From Olsenella sp. kh2p3 (lineage in GTDB: Bacteria; Actinomycetota; Coriobacteriia; Coriobacteriales; Atopobiaceae): DNA of 64,000 nucleotides. Below the pieces are notes generated by a model. It made no database searches. It worked only from the letters and a program-made list of their open reading frames with translations, and was not told the origin of the DNA. The stretch spans positions 186,001 to 250,000 of the forward strand of contig FPKD01000002.1 of NCBI GenBank assembly GCA_900119625.1, written 5' to 3'. The position numbers and the translations under genes are program-made. The number at the start of each line of letters is the position of its first letter. Positions within the stretch are counted from its first letter, which is position 1. Of this stretch, positions 8,998-19,950 are shown piece after piece.

Positions 8998-9651
8998 CTA
9001 TCGTGCTGCGGAGTCCTTGCGCGCCGCAGCCAGCTTGTTGTATGTATCGATGGTACCCGGCCAGAGGTACCTGGAGCCTTTGAGCACGTAGATAATGCCG
9101 CCGACAAAAGATTCCCAGAACAGGTCGGGAAGCGTGGCCTCCCCCACAAGCGAGCGCGACTCCTCGATGCCAGGCGTCTTAGGTCGCAGCGGCTCTATGC
9201 CATCGGCCACAAAGAGCACCATGTCGAGAGGGCTCATCTGGGAAGCGGCCGTGGTGTGAACCTCAACGGCATGCCACACCTCAGGGGGAACCTCGGGGTA
9301 GCGCGACGGGAGCTCGCGCGCGGCCACGATTCCGTGGAGCAAGGGTGCGACTAGCTCGAGGTCAACGCCCATGTCAATCTCAAGCTCGCGTGCACGCGCA
9401 ATGATCTTCTCGCCGCTGAGGGCTTTCTCCCAGTCGTGAAGGATTCCCGCCAAGCGCGCCTCAAACGGGTCCACCCCGTAGAGGAGGGCAAGTCCCTCTG
9501 CACAGGACGCTACCGAGAGCGAGTGAGCGAGCCGGTGCTGCTTCTGGGCAAGCTGCATCCGGAGGTCCGCCTCCAGCCGCGCGATGAGCGCGCGCTGCTC
9601 GATGCTGTAGTCCGGCTCGTCGTGGCAAATGACGCCCTTGTAACCCGTCAC
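8998..9651 (-). CDS. yqeK: HD-domain hydrolase, YqeK family (Ap4A hydrolase-like)
   Basis: Metal-dependent phosphohydrolase, 217 residues. YqeK proteins cleave diadenosine tetraphosphate symmetrically. The HD fold shows H43 in RLAHSLSVA, the HD pair in GILHDWEK (H72, D73) and later ligand motifs around HGIVAA and VEVHTTA. The start is a GTG that overlaps the nadD stop codon (GTGA), so it is translationally coupled to nadD. Confidence 0.9.
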   Translation of the reverse strand: MTGYKGVICHDEPDYSIEQRALIARLEADLRMQLAQKQHRLAHSLSVASCAEGLALLYGVDPFEARLAGILHDWEKALSGEKIIARARELEIDMGVDLELVAPLLHGIVAARELPSRYPEVPPEVWHAVEVHTTAASQMSPLDMVLFVADGIEPLRPKTPGIEESRSLVGEATLPDLFWESFVGGIIYVLKGSRYLWPGTIDTYNKLAAARKDSAAR

Positions 9652-10355
9652 GCGACCACCTCGGAGGTGTGTCCATATCGGTTGGTCGAGGTGCCGTAGA
9701 GGCCGTGCTTGTGGAGGTATCCCGTAACCGGGTCGGGCGTGAGATAGCGCAGGCTTTGTCCCGCCTTTATGCGCTCCCTGAGGTGGCTCGATGATATGGC
9801 CAGCGCTGGCACCGAGAGATACGTGACGTCAAAGGCGAGCCCGGAAGCATCAATGGCATCCCATGCGCGGTCCAAGTCGTAGCCCGGTCGCGTCGCCGCA
9901 ACCAAATGGGCAAGGCGCGCGATGTCTTGGGCGTCGCGCCACTTGACGATCTCGGTTATGGCATCGGCCCCCGTGATGAAGTAGAACTCGACGTTTTCCG
10001 GATACAGCTCCCTCAGAAGGCGGAGGGTGTCTGCCGTATAGGTAACGCCCTCCCTATCTACCTCGAAGCGAGAGGCAACAAAATGCGGGTTGTCCGCCGT
10101 GGCCAAAAGCGTCATGGCATAGCGGTCTTCGCCAGAGCTTACATTGCGGTCCTGCTTAAAGGCAGGGCGCCCCGCAGGCATGAAAACCACGAGGTCTAGG
10201 TCAAGGTCGTCGAAGGCCTGCTCGGCGGCAACAAGGTGACCGTTGTGGATTGGGTCGAAGGTACCGCCCATGATGCCCAAACGGTAGGTCCGGCTGTCAT
10301 CGGTGCCAAGCACCGGCAGGTCGCGCTCCCTGAGGGCGCCCACATCCACGCTCAT
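9648..10355 (-). CDS. nadD: Nicotinate-nucleotide adenylyltransferase
   Basis: Converts nicotinate mononucleotide and ATP to deamido-NAD in NAD synthesis. The 235-residue protein has the nucleotidyltransferase motif GGTFDPIHNGH at residues 30-40 and the second ATP motif ISSSHLRERI near the C-terminus. About 25 residues precede the usual family start. The ATG at 10355 overlaps the proA stop (ATGA), which makes it the natural start despite that extension. Confidence 0.94.
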   Translation of the reverse strand: MSVDVGALRERDLPVLGTDDSRTYRLGIMGGTFDPIHNGHLVAAEQAFDDLDLDLVVFMPAGRPAFKQDRNVSSGEDRYAMTLLATADNPHFVASRFEVDREGVTYTADTLRLLRELYPENVEFYFITGADAITEIVKWRDAQDIARLAHLVAATRPGYDLDRAWDAIDASGLAFDVTYLSVPALAISSSHLRERIKAGQSLRYLTPDPVTGYLHKHGLYGTSTNRYGHTSEVVA

Positions 10356-11611
10356 CGTACCTGACCATCCCCCCGCACAACATACTTGGTGGTGGTGAGG
10401 GCGGAGGCGCCCATGGGACCACGCGCATGCAGCTTCTGCGTGGAGATGCCAATCTCGCCGCCCAGGCCAAAGACGCCGCCATCAGTGAAGCGGGTCGACG
10501 CGTTGGCGTAGACCACAGCAGCGTCAACACCGGCGAGAAATGCCTCGCACGCCGCGTAAGAGTCGCTCACAATAGCCTCAGAGTGGCCAGTGCCATAACG
10601 GTTGACGTGCTCGATTGCCTGGGCCACGTCCTCGACGCACTTCACGCTCATCTTGAGGTCCAAATACTCCCTGCCCCAGTCGTCCTCGGTTGCCGCCCCC
10701 ATGGGTACCTGCACTCCGGCGGCAACCTTGCGCGCAAGCTCGTCTCCCACAAGCTCCACGCCATGCGCGTGAAGGGCTACAAGCACGGGCGGAAGGAGCT
10801 TCTCGGCAGCGCAAGAATCAACGAGAAGCGACTCAGCGGCGTTGCAGACGCCGGGCCTCGAGCACTTGGCGTTGACAACAATGTTCACGGCCTTCTCGGC
10901 GTTGGCATCGCGGTGCAGGTAGATGTGGCAGTTGCCAGTACCGGTCTCGATAACGGGAACCGTAGCGTTCTCAACGCAGTAGCGGATGAGCGAGGCACCG
11001 CCGCGCGGGATGAGCACATCAATGAGGCCGGTCGCGTGCACAAGCTCAGAGGTCTGGGTATGCTCGGCATCGTCGTCCACATACTGAACGGCATCCGCAG
11101 GAAGGTCAGTCTCGACAAGCGCGTCCCTGCAGCAGGCGGCAAGTGCCATGCATGACTCACGTGCCGCTGAGCCGCCCTTGAGAACGCAGGCATTGCCCGA
11201 CCGTACGCAGAGGCCAAAGGCATCGGCCGTGACATTGGGCCTTGCCTCGTAGATCATCGCAACAACGCCCATGGGTACCGAGATGCGCTCAACACGCACG
11301 CCGGAGTCAAGGGTGCGGCCCCAGCTCACACGGCCAAGGGGATCTTCCTGTCGAGAGATCTCCTCAAGCGAGGACGCAATGCCATCCAGCCGCTTGGCGT
11401 CGAGCATGAGCCTGTCGAGAAGGGGGCCAGGCATGCCGGCCTTGCGCGAACGCTCCATGTCGCGGCCGTTGGCAGCCACGATGGCGTCAGTCCGCTCGCG
11501 GATGAGCCGCGCGGCGGCCCGTATAGCAGCAGACCTCTTGGCTGCCGCGGCCTGCCCTAGCGCATGCGATGCCGCACGAGCGAGCCCCGCCTTGGTACGT
11601 GCCTCAGACAT
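10352..11611 (-). CDS. proA: Gamma-glutamyl phosphate reductase
   Basis: Second step of proline synthesis: NADPH-dependent reduction of gamma-glutamyl phosphate to glutamate semialdehyde. It has 419 residues and an aldehyde-dehydrogenase fold. The catalytic Cys lies in PGVCNAAESLLV, with the cofactor-region segments YEARPNVTADAFG and LKGGSAARES. The ATG at 11611 has GAAGGGGG just upstream, so an in-frame start at 11638 is less likely. It follows proB after 77 bases. Confidence 0.95.
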   Translation of the reverse strand: MSEARTKAGLARAASHALGQAAAAKRSAAIRAAARLIRERTDAIVAANGRDMERSRKAGMPGPLLDRLMLDAKRLDGIASSLEEISRQEDPLGRVSWGRTLDSGVRVERISVPMGVVAMIYEARPNVTADAFGLCVRSGNACVLKGGSAARESCMALAACCRDALVETDLPADAVQYVDDDAEHTQTSELVHATGLIDVLIPRGGASLIRYCVENATVPVIETGTGNCHIYLHRDANAEKAVNIVVNAKCSRPGVCNAAESLLVDSCAAEKLLPPVLVALHAHGVELVGDELARKVAAGVQVPMGAATEDDWGREYLDLKMSVKCVEDVAQAIEHVNRYGTGHSEAIVSDSYAACEAFLAGVDAAVVYANASTRFTDGGVFGLGGEIGISTQKLHARGPMGASALTTTKYVVRGDGQVR

Positions 11612-11688
11612 TGGAAGCCCCCTTCGAAGACCAGTCAAGTACGCCTATCCTAGCAGCCCACGGTTAGTTTGTGACAACCCGTAACCAG

Positions 11689-12806
11689 CTACAAGACCAA
11701 CAACTCATCACGGTGTATGGCGGGCTGTGCCGCATCCTCGCCCAGGAAGCGGGCGATTACGTCCAGCTTAAGACCACGCACACGTGACATGTCCTCCGAG
11801 GAGTAGCGAACTGCCCCCCTTCCCAAGAGCGTTCCGGAAAGGTCACGGACATCTACCACGTCTCCGGATGCATAGGTGCCACGGGTCTCGACCACGCCAA
11901 CGGGAAGCACCGAAGCGCCACGCTCCGTGACGGCACGTGCCGCACCGTCATCTACAACGAGCGTTCCGCGAACAACTTCAGCAAGGCCAATCCAGAGTTT
12001 GCGCCCCAGCTCGTGCGGGGTATCCTTTGCGCTTGCCTCGAAGCGCGTGCCAACGCTCACGCCATGGGCAGCGTCCACGAGCACGCGTTCGCGCCGTCCC
12101 CGGCAGATAACCGTGGGAATGCCTGCGGCGAGCATGGCGCGGGCAGCCCGCACCTTCGATGCCATGCCGCCCGTACCGTAGCTGGTACCCGCTCCTCCCG
12201 CCATGGAAGAGACCCTTCCGTCTACCTCGCTCACGCGATCGATGAGCTTGGCGGTGGGGTCTGTCTGCGGGTTTGCCGTGTAGAGCCCATCCACGTCCGA
12301 GAGAATCACATAGAGGTCTGCCGAGACAAGCCCCGCCACAATGGCACCGAGCATGTCGTTGTCGCCAAAGGCGAACTCCGCAACCGAGACGGTGTCGTTC
12401 TCGTTGACCACCGGCATGGCACCAAGCTCGATGAGGCGCATCAGAGTGTTGCGCGCGTTGAGGTACGCCTCGCGGTCGACGACATCGCGGCGCGTGAGCA
12501 GGACCTGCCCGCAGGGGATGCCGCGCTCGGCAAGGACGTCAGCGTACGCCTCGGTGAGCTTTGCCTGGCCTGCGGCTGCACACGCCTGGAGCGTCATGAT
12601 GTCCGAGGGGCGCTCGGCAAGCCCAAGCTCGTCGCGCCCAGCGGCGGCGGCACCAGACGAGACGAGAACAACGTGCGTGCCCTCGTGCGCAAGCTCGACC
12701 ACCTGGTCGCAGAGCGAGCGGATGAAGGCGCGGTCAAGCGCGCCGTTCTCGTCCACAAGCGTGGAGGACCCCACCTTGGCAACGACGAGCAAAGGTGCCT
12801 TCGCCA

Positions 12807-12807
<1 letters not shown>
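11689..12807 (-). CDS. proB: Glutamate 5-kinase with PUA domain
   Basis: First, feedback-inhibited step of proline synthesis: phosphorylates glutamate. The 372-residue protein has the amino-acid kinase domain (VVAKVGSSTLVDENG, VLVSSGAAAAGRDELG, FGDNDMLGAIVAGL, GTGGMASKVRAA) and a C-terminal PUA domain (from about residue 280; GRGAVRYSSEDM). The ATG shares one base with the obgE stop (TAATG), so translation is coupled to obgE. Placing proBA between obgE and nadD is common in actinobacteria. Confidence 0.96.
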
Positions 12808-14234
<1,427 letters not shown>

Positions 14235-14268
14235 TCACAGGGGACGTGCGCATGGCGCGATATGAAAC

Positions 14269-14290
14269 GGGCCCCGCCGAAGCAGGGCCC
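14269..14290 (-). terminator. UUCG-loop hairpin downstream of rpmA
   Basis: On the minus strand GGGCCCTGC pairs with GCGGGGCCC around a TTCG tetraloop (one G-T pair) and is followed by GTTTCAT. It lies 24 bases after the rpmA stop and before obgE. It probably ends or attenuates the rplU-rpmA transcript. Confidence 0.7.
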
Positions 14291-14314
14291 ACCTAAAACA
14301 TATGACGCACGCCG

Positions 14315-14563
14315 TTACTCGGTAACGACGTTGACGACGTGCTTCGTGCCCTTCTTGAACTGCACGACGCCGTCAGCGAGTGCGAACAGGGTGTCATCCT
14401 TGCCGCGGCCAACGTTCTCGCCGGGGGTGATGTGAGTGCCACGCTGACGAACGATGATCTGGCCGGTCTTGATGGCCTGACCGCCGTAAATCTTCACGCC
14501 AAGACGCTGCGCGTGGGAGTCGCGGCCGTTGCGAGACGAGCCGAGGCCTTTCTTGTGTGCCAT
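14315..14563 (-). CDS. rpmA: 50S ribosomal protein L27
   Basis: Ribosomal protein near the peptidyl transferase centre, 82 residues. It starts [16 protein letters not shown] and has GVKIYGGQ and RQRGT, the invariant L27 segments. The glycine-rich tail follows Met directly, with no Firmicutes-type cleavable leader. It lies 40 bases downstream of rplU, the usual pair. Confidence 0.98.
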   Translation of the reverse strand: MAHKKGLGSSRNGRDSHAQRLGVKIYGGQAIKTGQIIVRQRGTHITPGENVGRGKDDTLFALADGVVQFKKGTKHVVNVVTE

Positions 14564-14603
14564 AGTGCTACCTGCCTATCTGAAGTGGACGGAGTGAGTG
14601 AGG

Positions 14604-14915
14604 CTACGCGGTGGGGAGCTCGGAAATCCTCAGCTTGGTGAGGTTCTGGCGGTGACCCTTGGTGCGGTGGTAGCGCTTACGCTTCTTGAACTTGAAGACG
14701 AGGACCTTCTCGCCCTTGTGCTGGTCGACAACCTCGGCGGTGACCTTCTTGTCCTCGAGGGCGGCAGGGTCAACGATGGTCTTCTCGCCGTCGTTCAGGA
14801 GGAGAACGTCGAGCTGGACCGAATCGCCAGGCTGCGCGTCGAGCTTCTCGACGTCGAGGACGTCGCCCTTGGCAACCTTATACTGCTTGCCACCAGTTGC
14901 TACGATTGCGTACAT
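14604..14915 (-). CDS. rplU: 50S ribosomal protein L21
   Basis: Binds 23S rRNA in the large subunit; 103 residues. The start MYAIVATGGKQYKV and the signature KVLVFKFKKRKRYHRTKGHRQ are diagnostic. It is the first gene of the ribosomal pair and is preceded by a good promoter at 14958-14986. Confidence 0.98.
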   Translation of the reverse strand: MYAIVATGGKQYKVAKGDVLDVEKLDAQPGDSVQLDVLLLNDGEKTIVDPAALEDKKVTAEVVDQHKGEKVLVFKFKKRKRYHRTKGHRQNLTKLRISELPTA

Positions 14916-14957
14916 GTGTGTAACCCTTCATTGCTGGCGTGAGTGCAACAGTAAGTA

Positions 14958-14986
14958 ATCTTACTAGCCGCACGGAAAACCGTCAA
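14958..14986 (-). promoter_or_regulatory. Sigma70-type promoter of rplU-rpmA
   Basis: On the minus strand TTGACG (-35, 14981-14986) and TAAGAT (-10, 14958-14963) are separated by exactly 17 bases. Transcription would start about 35 bases upstream of the rplU ATG. This gives the ribosomal genes their own promoter, separate from the radical-SAM genes upstream. Confidence 0.7.
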
Positions 14987-15104
14987 CGAAAAATCGTCTT
15001 GACCTGCGGTGCCGCAAGGGAAACTGAATCGGGTGGCCGAGGCCTGACGCTTTTCCGCACAACCTTGATAAGTCTAGCCTGCTAGAAGCCTAAGGTGAGA
15101 CCCG

Positions 15105-15812
15105 CTACATTGGCTCCACAAGACTCCCATCTTCATCCTCGTGCCACTGGGCGACCCTGCACACAGAAAGCGCCGGCATGGCAAGTCCCTCCTCCCGAGC
15201 GGCAGCGGCGATGAGAATTGCCGGCCTGAGGGAGCCCTCCTCGGTGGAGCGGCAGTCGAGGAGAAAGCCGTTGCCACTGGGGCGCATCTCGCAAGAGACA
15301 AGCGTGCGCCCAAGGTCCACGTGCTTTTCCTTCTCGCCGCGTAGGTACGTGAGGCTTCCCTTTGCGCGCAACGAATCGATGCCCCGGGAGAGAGCCTCCA
15401 CGCTGGTTTCGTCGATCACGTTAACGCTCCAGGTGGAAAAAGTAAGCCACGCCTCGAGAGCGGGCAGGCCGTAGGGGACATAGTCCGCTGCCATTGGTGC
15501 CAAAAGCGTTGGGCTCGACGCGGCAAGCCGTTCGAGCGCTGCCTTGGGGTCCATCTCCTCTGTGAGGAAGAGGTCGAAGTACTCCCCCATCGAAGCAGCG
15601 CCCACGGGGAGGGCCTGCGAGAACTGCAGGCGCATGCGCCGTGCGAAGCCGTTGCCAACCGCAAAGGGGAGCTGCGAGCGACGCACGCTGCGGTTGATGG
15701 TGTTGATGACCTCGAGGTGCCCCAGGTGCGCGAGCCTGCCGTCCTTGCGGTAGCGCACGCGAAGCCGGTACTGGTTGAGCTTGCTGTTGGTGATGGCGGC
15801 GGTGTTGATCAT
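15105..15812 (-). CDS. Radical SAM-linked protein (DUF2344 / TIGR03936 type)
   Basis: A protein of unknown function that always accompanies the radical-SAM protein encoded just upstream. The 235-residue chain begins with the family segment YRLRVRYRKDGRLAHLGHLE and continues RRSQLPFAVGNGFARRMRLQFSQALPVG. Its ATG overlaps the stop of the radical-SAM gene by 4 bases, consistent with a stoichiometric partner. In many bacteria this pair is followed by an RNase E/G gene before rplU; here that gene is absent. A role in RNA or ribosome maturation is only suggested by location. Confidence 0.85.
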   Translation of the reverse strand: MINTAAITNSKLNQYRLRVRYRKDGRLAHLGHLEVINTINRSVRRSQLPFAVGNGFARRMRLQFSQALPVGAASMGEYFDLFLTEEMDPKAALERLAASSPTLLAPMAADYVPYGLPALEAWLTFSTWSVNVIDETSVEALSRGIDSLRAKGSLTYLRGEKEKHVDLGRTLVSCEMRPSGNGFLLDCRSTEEGSLRPAILIAAAAREEGLAMPALSVCRVAQWHEDEDGSLVEPM

Positions 15813-17686
15813 GCGCGCTCACCCCAAACCACGTTGTCCACACCAAGCGTGGGGCACACACCACAGCCCACGCAGGAGTCGCGCGTGCAATCCGGCGTGG
15901 TGACCCCTTGGGCGGCACGTCGCCACTCTCGCTGGAGGAAGCCCTTGGAGACGCCGGGCGAGGTGTGGTCCCACGGGAGCCTCGCGTCAAGCGGGAAGCC
16001 CTCGGAGGCAATAGAGGGCAGGTCGTAGCCAAGCTCTTTCGCAGCGGCCTCCCAAGCGTCGTAGTTAAACTCGCTAGTCCACGCGTCAAAACGGCAGCCA
16101 CGGCGCCAGGCGGCAAGCACCAGGTCAAAGCCGGCGCGTCCCATCTTGGAGAGAGCTCCCTCCACGAGCGAGGTCCTGGGGTCATGATAGGAGATCTTCA
16201 CGTCACGGTCGGTATTGGCACCCAGAAGCAGATAGGCACGACGCTCGACCTCCCCTACCTCGAGCTGACCCGCCCACTGGAAGGGCGTATACGCCTTGGG
16301 CACAAAGACGGCAACTGATGCCGAGACCTGCACCTTGCTCTTCTTGCCACGCCCAACGACCTCGCGGCCAATCTCGAGCACGCGGTGCGTGGCAGCGGGA
16401 ATCGCCAGGATGTCATCGTCGGTCTCGGTGGGAAGCCCCATCATGAAGTACAGCTTGACGCGGCGCCAGCCGTGCTCGAAGGCGTTTCTCGCCGCGCGCT
16501 CGAGGTCCTCCTCGGTCACGTTCTTGTTGATGACGTCACGCAGGCGCTGGGTGCCAGCCTCGGGCGCAAAGGTGAGGCCGCCGCGCTTGGAGCCAGAAGC
16601 GGCATTTGCCATGTCAACGCCAAAAGAGTCAAGGCGCTGAGAGGGAATTGAGACGCGGATACCACGACCAGAGAGGCGCTCGTCCAGCTGGTTGAGCATG
16701 GGAGCGCACTGCGAGTGGTCTGTGGTCGAGAGGGACGTAAGAGAGAGCTCGTCGTAGCCCGTCTCGGCAAGGCCCTGCTCGCTTGCCTTGACAACCTGCT
16801 CCATGGGACGCTCACGCACAGGGCGGTACGTCATGCCCGCCTGGCAGAAGCGGCAGCCCCGGGCGCAGCCACGCAGCACCTCGATGGCAAGGCGGTCCTG
16901 GACGATGCTCATGTAGGGCACAATATGCTCTGCGCAGGCCGGAGTGGACGCAAAGTCTGCAACGCAGCGCTTGAGCACAACCTCCGGCGCGCCGGTACCG
17001 GCCTTGGGCACGGCATAGCCCCAGCGCGTCGAGGTGTCATCAACAACCACGTCGTAGAGTGACGGAACGTAGACGCCTTGGATGCGTGAGAGGGCGAGAA
17101 GGATGTCCGCTCGAGATGCCCCGACCGCGCGGGCGTCACGCACGCAGGCAGCCATCTCGACGATGGCTTCCTCGCCGTCACCAAGGAGAATGGCATCGAA
17201 CATGGGGGCAAGCGGCTCCGCGTTCCACACGGAGGGACCGCCGGCGATGACAATCGCATCGTCTTCGGCACGCTCTGCCGCACGAACGGGGATGCCGGCA
17301 AGGTCAAGCGTCTCAACGATGTTCGTGGCCACAAGCTCATGGGCAAGGGTAAAGCCCACAAGGTCGAACGAGGCAACGGGAGCGGCGGACTCAAGCGCAA
17401 GGAGCGGCACATGGCGCTCACGCATGAGGTCTGCCATGTCATGCCACGGAAGGTAGCAGCGCTCGCACGAGATGCCTTCGGCGGCGTTAAGGGCATCGTA
17501 GAGAATCGAAATGCCAAGGTTAGGCTGGCCAACCTCATACGCATCTGGATAGATGAGGCAGGCGTGGAAAGGACCGGGCTGGTCTTCGACGGCACCCCAC
17601 TCGTGGTCAAGGTAGCGCGAGGGCTTCTCGACAAGCGGAAGCAGCGGCTCAATGAGCCTAAAGAGGTCCTCTCGGGCTAGTCGCAC
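15809..17686 (-). CDS. B12-binding-type radical SAM protein (TIGR03960 family)
   Basis: Radical-SAM enzyme of unknown substrate, 625 residues. It has an N-terminal cobalamin-binding-like region (CLIYPDAYEVGQPNLG, IVIAGGPSVWNAEP) and the cluster motif CARGCRFCQAG, which binds the [4Fe-4S] cluster that splits SAM. The radical-SAM barrel follows (LSLTSLSTTDHS, APEAGTQRLRDVINK). The C-terminus carries an extra Cys set (C-TRDS-CVGCGVC) that may hold another cluster. The GTG start at 17686 has AGGGGTG upstream and lies 2 bases after the preceding gene's stop. Confidence 0.88.
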   Translation of the reverse strand: MRLAREDLFRLIEPLLPLVEKPSRYLDHEWGAVEDQPGPFHACLIYPDAYEVGQPNLGISILYDALNAAEGISCERCYLPWHDMADLMRERHVPLLALESAAPVASFDLVGFTLAHELVATNIVETLDLAGIPVRAAERAEDDAIVIAGGPSVWNAEPLAPMFDAILLGDGEEAIVEMAACVRDARAVGASRADILLALSRIQGVYVPSLYDVVVDDTSTRWGYAVPKAGTGAPEVVLKRCVADFASTPACAEHIVPYMSIVQDRLAIEVLRGCARGCRFCQAGMTYRPVRERPMEQVVKASEQGLAETGYDELSLTSLSTTDHSQCAPMLNQLDERLSGRGIRVSIPSQRLDSFGVDMANAASGSKRGGLTFAPEAGTQRLRDVINKNVTEEDLERAARNAFEHGWRRVKLYFMMGLPTETDDDILAIPAATHRVLEIGREVVGRGKKSKVQVSASVAVFVPKAYTPFQWAGQLEVGEVERRAYLLLGANTDRDVKISYHDPRTSLVEGALSKMGRAGFDLVLAAWRRGCRFDAWTSEFNYDAWEAAAKELGYDLPSIASEGFPLDARLPWDHTSPGVSKGFLQREWRRAAQGVTTPDCTRDSCVGCGVCPTLGVDNVVWGERA

Positions 17687-17688
17687 TG

Positions 17689-18693
17689 CTACTCACCCCT
17701 ACCCACGGAACCGTCGGGGCAAAGAACCACATACGAGGGAGCGGCTGTGCGAGGTGGACGCACGCGGTGAGAATCCCTCTTCTTACCAGCGTGGTCGCCA
17801 GCCTTTTTGGGGAGCTCGAGGTGACGGGCCGGGGCCTGGCGGGAGATCTCCTCGCCGTGGGGGCGAAGCGAGCCGTCCTCGAAGTCAAAGCGAACCTGGA
17901 GAGCACGGGCCGTCGCAACGGTTCCGGCATAGCCTATGGCACCCTTGAAGGCCCATCCAAGCCCGGGGACAAGTCGAGAGACAGCACGGGCGAGTGCTCG
18001 GTAGCCAAAGCCGGCGCCCACCACGCCCGCAAGCTCGAGGGCACGCGAGGGGTCAAGACCACGCCCGTAGGCAACGGCGATGTCGAGGGCGAGCTTTGCC
18101 TGGTTTGCCGTCATGACGGCCATGTCAGAGCCAGGAATGAGCGTAACGGCACCAACGGCGGCGTTCTCCATTGCACAACGCCTCACCAGGGCATCGACCT
18201 CGGCCGGCCGGCAGAAGGGGAAGTTAGCGGCAAGAGCCAGGCCCTTGTCGGTTGCTCCCACAAGCCAGGTGCCAAGACGCGGGACAAGCGCGAGTGCATC
18301 GGCGCAGGCCAGAACTTCAAGAAACGGCGCCGCCTCCTCCGGGAGCTCAACGTCGGGAACCTCAACCGCCGACTCGGCGACAAGGGCTACCGGCACGCCA
18401 CGGCGGGCGGCATCGCGGGCAAGCGCGGCCTCAACGTCAACCTGGCCACCGCAGACTACGATGACGGCGTCAGGTGCAACGTCATCCTGCGCCGGCGCGT
18501 CAACGGGCCTAACGTCTACGATTCCGGAAGCCTCACGGGCGACAAGCGCCTCCTTGACGGCGAGGACAAGTCCGCGAGGCGCATCGGAAGAAATGCGCAC
18601 CCAGAGGCGCACCGTTTGAGAGCCGCCCTCGCGGGCGTCCTTGCCCGCTCCAGCAACCTCGAGGATCTTTCCCCATGGAATCTTGCGCGACAT
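17689..18693 (-). CDS. DUF697-like (YcjF-related) hypothetical protein
   Basis: Unknown function, 334 residues. The middle-to-C-terminal part (about 190-285) resembles the DUF697 membrane-associated domain found with YcjF and era-like GTPases: PGSDMAVMTANQAKLALDIAVAYG followed by Gly/Ala-rich helices. The N-terminal third has an alternating strand-helix pattern (RLWVRISSDAPR, DAVIVVCGG) without a P-loop. The C-terminus is basic and His-rich. It sits between rodA and the radical-SAM pair. The DUF697 call is from motif memory and not certain. Confidence 0.6.
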   Translation of the reverse strand: MSRKIPWGKILEVAGAGKDAREGGSQTVRLWVRISSDAPRGLVLAVKEALVAREASGIVDVRPVDAPAQDDVAPDAVIVVCGGQVDVEAALARDAARRGVPVALVAESAVEVPDVELPEEAAPFLEVLACADALALVPRLGTWLVGATDKGLALAANFPFCRPAEVDALVRRCAMENAAVGAVTLIPGSDMAVMTANQAKLALDIAVAYGRGLDPSRALELAGVVGAGFGYRALARAVSRLVPGLGWAFKGAIGYAGTVATARALQVRFDFEDGSLRPHGEEISRQAPARHLELPKKAGDHAGKKRDSHRVRPPRTAAPSYVVLCPDGSVGRGE

Positions 18694-18717
18694 AATCCTC
18701 CTTACGACAGGCCGCCG

Positions 18718-19935
18718 CTAGGCGGACTTCTGCCGGTGTCTCCATACAGACTGTACCATCCCCACAGCCATGAGCTGCGCAATCATCGACGTGGCACCAT
18801 AGCTAATGAAGGGCAGCGGAATACCCGTGATAGGCATGATGCCCATGCACATGCCAACTTCCTCAAGCACCTGGAACGTCCACATGGCCGCGCACCCCAC
18901 GCACACAAGCTTGCCAAACATAGACTCGCAACGCATGGCAAGCAATATGGTCGAGAGGATCATCCACGCAAAGAGCCCCAGCAGGACGACGCCACCCACA
19001 AACCCAAACTCCTCGGCGAGAAGCGCAAAGACGAAGTCGGTCTGCGCCTCGGGGAGAAAGCCGTTGCCCGCCTGCGTGGCACCGCCAATCCCCTTGCCAA
19101 GAAGCCCGCCAGAGCCCACGGCGATCTTTGCCTGTTGGAGGTTGTACCCGTTGTTTGTTGGGTCAACAGATGGATCTACAAAGACGATGAGGCGGTTAAG
19201 CTGATACGTCTTCAAAAGGTGCGGGAAGCCATCGAGCATTGACGTCACTATGATTGCCGTGGCGCCGGCAACAATGAGCGCAATGGTCACAAGCACCCAG
19301 CTCCGCTTGGCTCCTGCACAGATAATGATGGTTGCGCCAAAGACAAGAAGAACAAGACCGGTGCCAAGGTCCGGCTGAAGAAGAATAAGGCCGAATGGAA
19401 TGAGAAGGATGGCACACAGGCGCACGTAGTCGCGAAGCGACTCGATCTTTCCGTTGTACTGAGCACCAAGCGCGGCCATGAGGTAGATGACCACGAGCTT
19501 GGCAAGCTCAGATGGCTGGAACGTGATGCCTATTCCAGGAATCTTGACCCAGCCCGTGATGCCCTTCGCCGAGTAGCTAAGGCCAGGAATCTTGGGTGCG
19601 ATCATGAGGATGCACGCGATGATGAGCAGCGTCCGCGTCATCCCCTGAAGGTTGCGGTAGTCGTAGCGCCAAACAAGGACAGCGCCCACAAGTCCCATGG
19701 CAATGCCCAAAAGATGCCGGGGAAAGTTTGCCTCGGGTATGGTGAGCGATGCAGACCAGATGACGACCACGCCATAGACAACGAGCAGGAGCGCGGGTAT
19801 GAGCTGGGACAAGTACAGGCCGCCCAAGCTCTTGCCAAGGCGCCCCGACCGAGAGGAAGAGGCCCTTGATGAGCCCTTGTTGAGGTGGTTGCTCGCAGAG
19901 TTGAGAAGCCCCTGTCGCCTTGCCATGTTGGCCAT
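18718..19935 (-). CDS. rodA: Rod-shape peptidoglycan polymerase RodA (SEDS family)
   Basis: Multi-pass membrane glycosyltransferase that polymerises lipid II during elongation with PBP2. The 405-residue protein has about ten membrane segments and the SEDS signature GIPLPFISYGATSMIAQLMAVG near the C-terminus, plus FQPSELAKL. It has a longer than usual basic cytoplasmic N-terminus (about 40 residues). GGAGGAGG lies 7 bases before the ATG. It follows the PBP2 gene by 15 bases, which distinguishes RodA from FtsW. Confidence 0.93.
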   Translation of the reverse strand: MANMARRQGLLNSASNHLNKGSSRASSSRSGRLGKSLGGLYLSQLIPALLLVVYGVVVIWSASLTIPEANFPRHLLGIAMGLVGAVLVWRYDYRNLQGMTRTLLIIACILMIAPKIPGLSYSAKGITGWVKIPGIGITFQPSELAKLVVIYLMAALGAQYNGKIESLRDYVRLCAILLIPFGLILLQPDLGTGLVLLVFGATIIICAGAKRSWVLVTIALIVAGATAIIVTSMLDGFPHLLKTYQLNRLIVFVDPSVDPTNNGYNLQQAKIAVGSGGLLGKGIGGATQAGNGFLPEAQTDFVFALLAEEFGFVGGVVLLGLFAWMILSTILLAMRCESMFGKLVCVGCAAMWTFQVLEEVGMCMGIMPITGIPLPFISYGATSMIAQLMAVGMVQSVWRHRQKSA

Positions 19936-19950
19936 GAGCCTTCCTCCTCC

